Below, piece by piece: positions 54,381-64,000 of a stretch of DNA of 64,000 nucleotides (the stretch's first letter is position 1; every line of letters begins with the position of its first letter). Source of the DNA: Isoetes taiwanensis. Its lineage: Eukaryota > Streptophyta > Lycopodiopsida > Isoetales > Isoetaceae. Position numbers and translations under genes: made by a program. The notes below the pieces were generated by a model. That model did no database searches. It was not told where the DNA came from and saw nothing but the letters and a program-made list of their open reading frames with translations. The stretch spans positions 25,884,253-25,948,252 of the forward strand of contig JAJEKV010000006.1 in NCBI GenBank assembly GCA_021234155.1, given 5' to 3'.

Positions 54381-55545
54381 CGTCAGAGCCTACGAAGCCA
54401 GATATAAGAATGTGCAAGAGAAATAGAAATGTGAACTAGAATGGATGTATTATACGTGAATTATATGTACAATGGCCTGAAGAGCAAATCAAGAACACAT
54501 TAGCAAGAAGGCTCGAGACCATTCACAAGGTCAAAAGCAAGAACAGGAAAACATGGGCAAAACTAAAGTAGGAGCAAGAAGCAAGAGCTAAGGACAAGAA
54601 AAGCTCATAACCGAGCTGGAGCGAATCGCTTTGTCATCCTCAAAGATATAGTGCCCTATTGCATGAACTCCAATACCGATGGCCACCACCTAGCATGGGT
54701 GAATGTGTTACCCGTACCGTACTAGACATACCTCACAACAATATTGCTCGTACACGACTTGAACCCCCCTGAGGCAATGCACCACCTACGGTGTCAAGCC
54801 CATACCTTACCTACACGCCGTGGTAAAGTATGAAGCATAGCTCACATCGCCCCTCCAAAGAGACTCTACATGTCGTGAGCCAATTGTAAACTGCAGAAGC
54901 CTTCCTTGTAAGCCGGGCCTAGTCTTGCCACCCATAGCTATGAGGTTAAGATAGGATCATCAACTAAGAAGGTTGTGGCTCTCTACCCCTTCCCAATACA
55001 CAAGAGGGGTGCACAAAGTAACCACATCGCCATAATGAATCCAAATATAGAAATGTAAATCTAACCTATCCGCCTAATCCTATATGATTAGGTTCTTTAG
55101 CCGCTGGATACCGCTAGGGTTCTTGGGCTCTAGAGGTCGCTTAGGGCTAAGAACAGATACAAATCTGGCCTACTATCTATCAAGAAGCATGCATTGGCTA
55201 TCATAATCAACACTTACAGGACCCTTTGTTTGGTTTCTACACACCTCGAAGGCATCCATGTTAAGCCACAAATGTAATCTTGAGAAGGGAGCTCAAGATT
55301 CGAGCTTGATGGTCACGATAAGGTGGAATATGACAAGCGCTTAGTTTAAATGCATACCCCAAGGCTAGGGATCTGAAAAGGAAATTTTAGGGCCTACCCT
55401 TTCGCACCACGCTTTTAGGGTTGTGATCTAATGGGCCATAGGGCTCACTGTGGTGTTGCCATGTGGAAGCATGGGTAATATTCATATATCTAGATGGACA
55501 TGTATAATATAATGGTCTCCAAGGGTTGTATCCCAAGGTATAACA
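54381..55545 (-). repeat. Long LTR of copy B
   Basis: Minus strand TGTTATACCTTGGGATAC to GGCTCTGACG. The terminal CA has become CG, and the TATA box is mutated. Colinear with 13803-15018. Confidence 0.6.
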
Positions 55546-55559
55546 TTTTATGGCGCTAG

Positions 55560-55990
55560 ATTTTATCTACATCTACCTCGGCCTCGCCATCCATCCGAGG
55601 GTGATAGGTCAGGAGAACTTTAAACTCATGCCTAGATTTTTCATGAGTCTCACCAAAACCGACCGCAAAATAATGAATCCCTATCCGTTATGATTGCATT
55701 TGGCATTCCATAAATCCTAAATATCACCTTCAAGAAAATCTTGCTTGCTTGTGGTGCGGTCATATTTGACTTACACAAAAGAAAATTTCCTGTTTAGACA
55801 ACCTGTCTATGGTAGTATAATATATGTATTTATATCGTATATCATCATGGGACATCACATCTATGCACAAGCCGCATATAATGGGAACTAATGGTTCTAA
55901 ACTGGGAGCATCATCTAAATAATGGATACTAGGTTTCCACCCTCCTTCCCAATACACAAGAGGTGCAAGCATGAGATCAACCAACATCAT
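55560..55990 (-). pseudogene. Integrase remnant of copy B
   Basis: Minus strand. From 55990 it reads MMLVDLMLAPLVYWEGGW and IYYTTIDRLSKQ, then after a frameshift SNMTAPQAS and FRIYGMPNAIITDRD, with the second catalytic Asp. The same N-terminal fusion as copy A, and the same abrupt change into the LTR at 55545. Confidence 0.65.
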
Positions 55991-56739
55991 ATATCAATAT
56001 AAAATAATAAATAACACGAATAACAACTATTCTTAATCATATGCATCTAACTCACAATTAGAGTTCGTAATCGTATCTATGGATTCTAGAATGGCTCTAT
56101 TAGAAGTACAACATGCTAACTTATCTAGATGTTTAACTTCCAGATGAACTGCCTATGAATCTACTCAAAATACTTGCTCCTCAAGAACTGCCTCAAGCCC
56201 CGAGGTTCTTATCACTTGGTCGGGCATTTTGGAGTAGATGCTCCTCCCTCCGACAGCGCAGTGTCAGCCAAGCAGCCATGTCGCCAAGACGATCTTCAAA
56301 TTGAGTTTTTTGAACGAAGTGAAATCAAGTCACTGGAGCCAAAATTAGCCTAGGTTGTACTTTTTATGTGTTAGGGTTTATATTTTTCCACTTGGCTCCA
56401 ATAGAGTGCCAAAAAAATTGACTTTCTTTACTAAAAACCTTTTCTTTCAATCAAAATCTTGAAAAACATTTGCCAACGTAATTTCTTATGCACTTTGCTT
56501 TCATATTACATATGAACACAATGAATAGTATTAAGTAAGAGTCTACCATCATGGACTTTTCCTCTTGTTACAAGAACTATGAATTAGGTAGGGACAAAAG
56601 CATATAGTTGTCGATCCCTATAAAGATGATAAGGTTGTTAATGAGAAGAATATGCAAAATATGCAACAAGATCAAAGATGCATAAGTACTGTTGTTTCAA
56701 AAAAAAAAAACTATTAAATTCTTTATATACATTGTTAGA

Positions 56740-57260
56740 ATCAAGTTGACTTCTAGAGAATAATTAATGCAATTATTCTAATTCACCACAATGCACTAGC
56801 ACAACAATTTGACTAGAGTAGTTCTACAATCAAGACAATTTCTCGATGCTTAGATAAACACCTTCATAAATAGTTTTAACAACCATAGTCAAATACAATG
56901 GTAATGATATTTATTTGAAAAGCAATCGCTCATTTGGGTGAACAATTTATCAGAAAGTAGTTTGAGAAATCTTTGAATTGATCTAATGGATGAATTAGAT
57001 CAATAAACCGTCACGACCACTTCAATCTTCAAGTCTAATCTCGCATTGCACCCACACCGCCCATTAAATTTGCGCCAATTTTTTTGCCGTGAGATCCAAA
57101 GTGCTACCCGTATTTTTTCTTATTTGAATGTTCTGGCTGGCTCCAAAATGAGAAGCCAACCATTGACCATTATAACCAATGGTCATTTAACTTTAAACAT
57201 TTACAATATGTACATCCCCTTAGGTTTATAAAACCATTAGGGTAGATACTTGTTAGAGCT
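56740..57260. other. Intergenic, nothing recognised
   Basis: AT-rich sequence between copy B and the 3' tail of the second LINE. Confidence 0.4.
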
Positions 57261-59220
57261 AGAATAGAATAGTTTTTTTAACGCCCACCTGAGACCAATA
57301 GGTCATGGACCCATACAATGGGCTAGTACAATCATTACTACTAGATTAAAAACTCCTCGCCGAAGGTTTTCAAGGGAAAACCTTTTGCAAAGAATGATGA
57401 TACTAGACAAGAAGAGATAATGACTACCGAGGGCTCGCAATTGCGACGCTTATCTAGAACCTCAAGTATGTATAATGCCAAGTCATGCACGATGGTGCTC
57501 AGGCAGTTGTGGAAGCGTGGAATGGAATGCTAAGGTCAAAAATGATTCCTAACTATCTCAAAAGGTGGCAACTCGTAAGAGTATGGCTTTCATCTTCAAT
57601 AACCTCAGAATCGACAACAGCAATACATAGTCTCGCCATGGGCACCGCGTCAGCCCCATCTACCTGCCTCAAACCAGACACTGGGGGACCCCGCGGGCGA
57701 ATTGATGCAATAGCCAAGCTTGTTCCCCGACAATGAAGCAAGCAACAAGCTTGGGGCCCCGTGCCAAGGTGGGATTTATGTGTGCATGATAATGACCAGT
57801 TTTCACTTTGGGCCAAAGTAATCAAGGCCCCATATCTTTTGAGAAAACGACCATTGAGATATTGTTGCAAAAGTCAGATCGAATCGCAAGCATCGTAGTG
57901 CTCGTTATACAGCCCAAAGGCAAACCATGTAGTGTAATGTTTTTCCAACATCGCTTCAAACGCCGAGGAGATTAAGCCATGGCAAGTGCAAGAATGTGAT
58001 ACCTAACATCATCCATGTGGTGCACCTTTGCGCATATAGTGGAGATGGCGCCATGGCGTATGTTGAAGAGGCCAAAACCCGCCTCTTGTAAAAGAATAGC
58101 ATAGGGCACCGTTGTTTTAACTCCTCGGCCGTAAGTGAGAAAGGACTTTGCACCCGCCCCAAGCTCTCCCAAGCACTAGCAGAAACAATGGCCCCCCTAC
58201 ACTTTCGAAACCATACAAAGAAAACAGCTCTACCAAAGTCCAAACAAGTGGGCTTTCCGCGGGCTAATCATGAATTTCAGCTGAAAAACAATTGTTTTGC
58301 ATTGCATAGAGTGCTTCCATCCAAAGCAGAAACACCCGCTTTGGTAATACATCGTTCCCAAAGTGTGTTCTACAGAATTCTACACCAAGATACTTGTAGC
58401 TATCTACAACTTCAACTTCAAGCTATCATAGTGCATAGGGGGAACATTGTGACGAGAAGATTGAACTACCAAAAGCTTGGTCTTTGGAGATTAACATGCA
58501 AACCTGTTCTCACAAAAACTGCGGCAGAAAGTATATAAATGTTACCGCATACTAGCAAATGCAGATAAAAGGTATGAAACATCATCGATACATAAGTTGC
58601 CTAATGATATAGTGTGCCAAATGTGGACCTCCGCCGCCATGATTATCAAGCCATTCTTCCAATTGATCAATGTACAAGCCAAAGAGTGTAGGAGATAAAG
58701 GCAACCCCTCAATTTAACTCCAATATTGCTAGTGATTTGAGTACCCGGAAGGCCGGAAATTTAGCAAAAACCCTTTCATAGAGCCGAGCAACTGGCATTT
58801 TTGAAGATCTTGTGGAACCCTGTGCTCGCAAGCGCCGCCAAAGAAGTCATGCGGGTAAATCAGACGTATCAAAAGTAAAAAACCACAAAGCATATATAGA
58901 GGTCTTGTTTCCGCACTTTGACTACGCAATGTGAAAATATGGTCTGCTAGAATGGCATGGACTAAAAGCCTCGTCCCCTACAAAGACGCATAATTAAAAA
59001 GATGTTCTCATTTATGATGTCAATCGCCAAAGAAGACTGGCTAAGAGCTTTGAAAATATGGAACTTACCATGATCATGCGATATAATTAGAAGGGTCATG
59101 CTTATCACCGCTGTAAATTGGTACAACCTACAGCCCCTTAAGTTTCCTGCAAGCCTTCTTGCAAAGCTTGATTTAAAAAGAGTAGTGATGATTGGAAGCA
59201 AGTGACCTCCCCCCATTTAA
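57261..59220 (-). mobile_element. 5'-truncated LINE, copy 2
   Basis: Minus strand. The 3' tail (AGAATAGAATAG on the plus strand at 57261) is followed by the 3' UTR stem-loop. Going upstream the reverse-transcriptase C-terminal end reads VIEDESHTLTSC near 57590 and the middle VDSYKYLGVEF near 58390, matching VEVTPTYKYPGVEF in LINE copy 1; LYIDQLEEWLDNHGGGG near 58650 matches IDQLEHRLMDNGGGG. Frames are broken throughout. The 5' limit is uncertain, since sequence between 58730 and 59220 is only weakly RT-like. Confidence 0.75.
57323..57406 (-). other. Conserved stem-loop, copy 4 (LINE 3' UTR)
   Basis: Minus strand: CTAGTA (57401-57406) with TACTAG (57323-57328), ATCATT with AATGAT, and a perfect inner hairpin AAGGTTTTC-CCTT-GAAAACCTT, followed by TCGGCGAGGAG and TTTTTAATC. 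The inner stem's AAGG/CCTT replaces GGG/CCC of the other copies. Confidence 0.7.
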
Positions 59221-61014
59221 TTTCGCTTGCAAACCTTGAAGATCGTGAGACTTGCCATTAGATAGATGTCAGCAAAGTTCTTTTGACTTTCCTCCTGGAA
59301 TTGAAGAATAGGCAATGTAACTAAGGACCCCAGTGATGATGTAGGTGGAAAGCAATGTAAAAGAACAAAATGGTACTACTATTGTGGCAAATGAAGTTTG
59401 ATCCACATGTAATCTATTATATCTAATAGCTTTTATGAAGCGTGATATATGGGGCAAGCATCCTTGAAATAGCAAGCAACTCCACCGCAACCTCGTTGCC
59501 CATGACATTCATTAACAATGAAAATAATTGATAGCCCCAGAAATGAGGTAGCCGCTATCAATGCTCCCACGCTTCCACATGAGCGTATGATATCCATATC
59601 TTTGCAATGGGGATTCAAGTCATCACCTTGACGCCTATGGAAAACCTCGATAATTCCAAGACATCAACCAAGGCACATTTCCTAGGAAGGTACATTTGAG
59701 GTATGAGCAAAGGCGAAATGAGAAGGGCCGAGCAATAGAGGCTAGCCAAGTAGCAAAAGAGGCAAAAGAACATCGGCTACAGCTACAGCTTGCAAAGACG
59801 GGCGGGTACCATTAGCAACATCGCGAGAGGAATGGCCTTGAGCAGTAAGAAGATGGTGGGTGCGTGGCGATGGAACAACACGCAGGCGCATTTGCGTGCC
59901 GCTGGTGTGCATTGGGAAATGGGAGAATGGACTTTAACACCGCCAGCATGAGTGGCCTGCAAGATGATGAAAGGCGCCAAGAAAAGTTGCATGATGGTGT
60001 AAAATACGTGAGTTTTCCACCTAATCGCTGCGTTCTTTACTCACCATTCTTTGAATGTCCCTGACCTTTTGTACTCGCCGCCCTGACTAATCAAGGGACT
60101 TAGTAAGATCAAAATCCGCATAGAGATGTCCCTTTCAACTGCTTGGCTCGCTTGAGGATATCCATTTTAGTACTCAAATTCTCAAGATCGTGAAATTTCA
60201 TCACTCATAGTGGTGGGCCGCAATGCTCCAACCCTATGTGCAAAGAATAATGACAAATAACTGTAAGTTGTGAAGTCCAATTTAGCTAACACCTCAAGTT
60301 CTGCATCTTCAAGGTAAGTCCTCGATGCTTCTTCCGCATGCCTAATTACCGTGTGTGACATAATCGGGACTACAGGTTCTATCAATGTATTCTCTACGCC
60401 TCGAAAGGTATGTAGATGCATGTAGATGCAATGTTACATGAGAGTTTTGAAATTGGGGAGGATGAACTAGGCATGGATCTCACATTAGAATCATGATGCT
60501 TTTGAAGAAGAAGTTGAGGTGCCTTGGTTGCATGAGAGAATAAGAACGCCCAAGGCGCTATGAATCCTCGACTAGATGCGTGTCCTTAGCAAGCTCACCA
60601 CTGGCAGTCATGCTTTCCAATGCTCGCGATGCCAGTATTACAACTCAGAGACACCTTAGAGACATGACTATAAATCTTTGTCTTTGCTTGCCATCAACCA
60701 TTAGAAGCTCCACGCCATATGACAAGCAAAGAAACTCCAACTTTGTCACTTTCAATTGCTTCCCCAAAGCTTTGCATGTTCAAAGATGAATTTTGCCAAG
60801 AGCCGCTGTATGTCAAAAAGCATTTACACTTTGCCAATTCGCACTTCAATGCACATTGAAATTGTAAGCCATTCTTGTTGCCGCATGTGCAAAAGTAGCC
60901 GTAAGACCGCTGCTTGTTCTCTAGGTCTTCTTTGAAGCAAATTGACAAAGAGAGGAAGACGCGCCGACGACCTTGGAGAAATCATCTCGTCAATGCCTCG
61001 CCAATCCGGCCCCT
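59221..61014. other. Unresolved region upstream of LINE copy 2
   Basis: Minus-strand frames at 59618-59433 (IIRSCGSVGALIAATSFLGL) and 60421-60182 (EEASRTYLEDAELEVLAKLD) look protein-like but are not recognised; they may be more 5' LINE sequence or host exons. No RNA gene or repeat is evident. Confidence 0.3.
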
Positions 61015-61225
61015 TTCATCATCATGAGTTGAACCTCCAACGCATGTTGATGTGTATCAGCCGATATGCACTTCCAACACCAGCGCATGCGCACCGCCCC
61101 ATCGCCACCATAAGTGAACCTCCAACGCATGTTGAGGTTCGCCCCGCCGCTTGCACCGCCAACACCTCAGAATCTGACGCACCGCCTCCATCATCATGTG
61201 TTGAACCTCCAACGATGTTGAGGTC
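61015..61225 (+). repeat. Three tandem copies of a GTTGAACCTCCAACG block
   Basis: GTTGAACCTCCAACGCATGT near 61027, GTGAACCTCCAACGCATGTT near 61113, and GTTGAACCTCCAACGATGTT near 61200. The spacing is about 86 bp. Each copy can fold through CCTCCAAC with GTTGAGG. In between is CACCGCC/CATCATCATG sequence. Confidence 0.6.
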
Positions 61226-61245
61226 TGTCCGGGCATTTGCTAAGA

Positions 61246-61676
61246 TGTAGAGCATCTTTATTGAGAGATCGAAGTCACATCACCTTTGTAACCGCTATAT
61301 CTTTGTTCGTGGATTCCAGAGACTTCAAGGGGTGACGCAGCGTGACTCTCACGGATTTGGCCGATCAAAGGGATTAATACCCACTATAGAAAATCCCTCT
61401 AGCCGCTGCAAAGGAATTGAAGGAGCCATTACTCAGAAAATGGGCCATCATCTATAATAGTAATCAGCCCAAATAAAAAAGTCCAAAAAGCCGAAATGTA
61501 TAATGATGCAAATGGTCCAATAATATGTCGAAAGATCCAGCATAAGCTTTTCCAACGGTGCCCAAATCACCTCGATTCCTGATGTTCTCTAGCCCCAAAA
61601 AGATAAATAATAACGGGAGGTGACTTCATCCCATGCCCATAAGCTCGCTTTTCACAATTATATGTGAATTCCAACA
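61246..61676 (-). repeat. 3' LTR of the right-hand copia element
   Basis: 431 bp, minus strand TGTTGGAATTCACATATAAT to AATAAAGATGCTCTACA. The AATAAA near the end fits a polyadenylation signal. Confidence 0.75.
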
Positions 61677-64000
61677 TTCCTCCTTCAACGAGATAATTAT
61701 ATAATCTTTCAAAAGATTCTTGTAATCGCTTGAAACCCTCAAATGAATGTTGAGCTCAATATGTTTTGTCCCTCTCATGAACAAATGTGATTTTTAGGAC
61801 TATTGCTATGCAACTTTGTTGTCTGGCTCCATATTTTTGTAGCATCTACCCGCAAGTAATAATCTAATTTTTTCTAAAAGTCTTCCGAAAAGCGAGTTTC
61901 TTTTGCAACCAAAGGACAGGCAAAGATATTCTCAAGTAGCTGACATTGCTATGGCACTTTGCTTTTGCTTTTCCCAATTTACTGCTCCACCCCTAGATAA
62001 ATTACATATCCGATGTTGATTTTCTCGAACTGGATCTCTCCCCAAATGATCACTAAATGCTAAAAGTTCCGTGATTATCCGAAGCCATATGTTATGCCAA
62101 AGTCTTGAGTATTTTTCAAATATCTGAGTAATTTTTTTCCTGCTTTACGCTGTTTTTTGCTTGATTGTGAGATCTTCTCATAAGAACATTCACAATGTAG
62201 GATATGTCGTCCGGGTGTTGTTGGACAAATAAAGCAAACATCCAATTAAGGCTCTTATATGGCACCTTTTCCATATCCATTATCTCTTCCTCCTCGACAC
62301 CTCTTTTTCTTCAATCAACCTGCGGACTTGAGTTATTGGAGTTGAGACCGGATTTGCATCCTCTAAGTTAAATCTTTTCAAAGATATTCCGAACATGCTT
62401 GCTTTATTTTTAGCCTTTAAATATTTTCTTCCTATCTCGATAAACTTCTATGCCAAGAAATTGTCTTAACTCTCCTAAACTGGGCTATTTGGAAATCGGG
62501 TTTTGAGTATTTCTGCAGCGAGCTAAACAATGAGCATCATTTGCAATCATTATGCAATCATCAACATAAAGAGCAATCATGCAATAATCTTCCATTTCTC
62601 AATCTATAAATATTTCCATCATTTTTCAACTTCTCAAAAAATCATGTTCTCTCAAGTATTGGTCTATGCAAAAAATACCCTTTGAGCTTGTTTTAGCCAT
62701 AAACCGCTTTTGTTTAACTTCCACAACATGCCATTCTTTTGAACAAACTGAGCTTGTCTCATGTAAACATCTCCATCAATTTTTGCATTCAAAATGTCAG
62801 TTTTACATCTATGTGATGGAGTTCTAAATTTCTAGCATTTGCCAAGCTAAGCAACAATCTAATGCTAGTAGTTTCACAAAAGTAAATATGTCTTATCATA
62901 ATCTCGCCTTTTTGAGTACACACCCTCGAAGCTACTAACCTTGCTTTTATATTATTTTTGTTCCATTTGTACACCTTTGATTCTAAAAAATCCATTTGTC
63001 AGCCTATAATATTCTTTCTCCTTTGGTTCGCCATAAAGATCATAAGTGTGTGTACACTTGAATGATTCTAATCTTCCCCATGGCTTTTAACCAATTGTCC
63101 TTGTCTCTGAGTTCTAAAGCTTCCTTCTACAAAGATATACAATTTCATCATCCATAATGGCTAGGATTTGGTCTATATCCTCGTTGTTCATATTCTGGCC
63201 CCTCGCTCTTCTAGTCTCAAACTTCTTCCTCTTCGCTCTACCGTGAATCACATTATTACTGTTTGCTTCCTCAAACAGCCTCCACTTCTTGTGTTTTTTC
63301 TCTTCTTTTGAATCAAGACTGCCTCCGTTCTACATTTGAGTTCTTGTGCTTGTTCCTCATCATAACCTGAAGTTTCACCTTCTCCTTTCTAATCCCCTCA
63401 GTTCCGAAGTCATCATCTAAACATATGTTCCAACTGCAGAGCTTGGTATCTCTCTCGCTTACAACTATTTCCCTTTATTCTTAAGTAAGTACAATAATTC
63501 TATATCCTTTTGCTTCAATATATCCGCTAACCAGATAGCCAATTCCCTTGGCATTCAATTTTTCAGTTCTAGGTATGTGGAAAAGTATACCAAAACAACC
63601 ATAGCACATAGCACTCCTTACACATATCATAGTTTATATCCCCATTAGAATTTGACCAGTATAAGTTAGGAACATTTTAGACTTGATGTAGGCAGTTCTT
63701 CTTTTGAAATTTGAACCGCTATCTTCAAGGCCTTCCCATAGATATACTGAAAGTTCCCATACTTTTCAATCATGGATCTCACAAAAGATCCATTAATATT
63801 CTGCTTTTCCTTTCAAGTAAACCCCATTCTGCTGGGACTATAGCTACGCGGTGCCAGCTTTTGCCAGCTAGGAAATGCTGCCAAAAATGTTTAAACTTGT
63901 TTGATAAATACTCCTCCCTCCTCCGCCGATCAATGCATTTTATCTTAGCTCCGCTTTCCCTTCGCTTCATAGCAATACGTAACTGAACGAAGTACAATAT
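61677..64000 (-). pseudogene. pol: copia pol remnant
   Basis: Minus strand, from the right edge: integrase core SGAKIKCI..., EEYLSNKFKHF and ERKSRILMDLL (63997-63779), then RSMIEKYGNFQYIYGKAL; a linker; RT with KARLVASRVCTQKGEI and SIRLLLSLANARNLELHHID (62900-62800); the active site LYVDDCIMIAND near 62570; ELRQFLGIEVY near 62460; and the RNase H-side YIVNVLMRRSHN near 62190. Key Asp/Gly residues of the integrase (T-D-x-G-G-E reads D-R-R-R-R-E-E) are lost and stops are frequent, so it is inactive. Confidence 0.8.

Larger units (their letters stand above)
53042..56736 (-). mobile_element. Ty3-type LTR element, copy B (opposite orientation to copy A)
   Basis: Minus-strand counterpart of 12612-15870. 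Going down from 56736: internal sequence with integrase remnant, LTR (55545-54381), gag-leader region (54370-53560), and then a second, shortened LTR (53460-53042) ending TTGTGGCA. Copy B thus shows what follows the leader in copy A: another LTR. So LTR-leader-LTR forms a unit of about 2.5 kb that could have moved as a non-autonomous element, attached to an older integrase fragment. Confidence 0.65.
61246..64000 (-). mobile_element. Ty1/copia element, truncated by the window edge
   Basis: Minus strand. The 3' LTR is 61676-61246, and the polypurine tract GAAGGAGGAA immediately precedes its TGTTGGAATTC start. Pol occupies 61677-64000, running from integrase at the window edge to RNase H near the LTR. 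The 5' LTR and gag are outside the window. The base pairs TAAGA at 61241-61245 would be the target duplication. Confidence 0.85.

Noticed and set aside
60942-61255. Open frames on both strands over the GTTGAACC repeats
   Set aside because: Explained by the tandem repeat, which lacks stops; no protein pattern.

Overview
The window looks like nuclear DNA of a land plant with a large, repeat-filled genome; a gymnosperm or fern would fit, but the species cannot be read from the sequence. The evidence is plant gene families (an R2R3-MYB, a microsomal P450, a galacturonosyltransferase, a Raf-like kinase), short GT-AG introns, and Ty3, Ty1/copia, LINE, pogo-like and probably CACTA elements, most of them decayed. 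There are no tRNA or rRNA genes, no CRISPR array and no bacterial operon structure.

Layout. 0.36-1.4 kb: remnant of an uncharacterised SDG/HGKG-motif protein. 1.9-4.2 kb: a short-long-short-long tandem array whose long units carry a conserved stem-loop. 4.5-6.7 kb (minus): decayed multi-exon coiled-coil/RING-like gene. 8.5-9.4 kb: three-exon R2R3-MYB. 12.6-15.9 kb and 53.0-56.7 kb: two copies of one Ty3-type LTR element in opposite orientation. 16.4-17.8 kb: repeat-dense probable CACTA end. 18.8-21.0 kb (plus) and 57.3-59.2 kb (minus): two 5'-truncated LINEs sharing a 3' stem-loop. 24.0-34.4 kb: an end-to-end Ty3 retrotransposon (LTRs of about 2.1 kb, target duplication GTTTC) with a second RNase H domain between protease and reverse transcriptase. 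35.9-40.1 kb (minus): a P450 gene split by a segment carrying a plus-strand pogo-like transposase gene. 42.0-46.8 kb: a copia element with 258-bp LTRs. 49.3-51.0 kb (minus): remnants of a galacturonosyltransferase and an amidase. 61.2 kb to the end: a minus-strand copia element leaving the window.

How it fits together. This is mainly a record of insertion and decay. The MYB is the only host gene close to intact. P450, GAUT, SET-domain, Raf-kinase and amidase pieces are host-gene fragments. The least expected signals are a stem-loop whose paired arms change together between four copies (two LINE 3' ends and two units of the 1.9-4.2 kb array), a second set of covarying hairpins in the 3' region of the Ty3 element, and that element's domain order gag-protease-RNase H-RT-RNase H-integrase. 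Frequent single-base frameshifts recur inside otherwise recognisable domains; these may be real decay or assembly indels.
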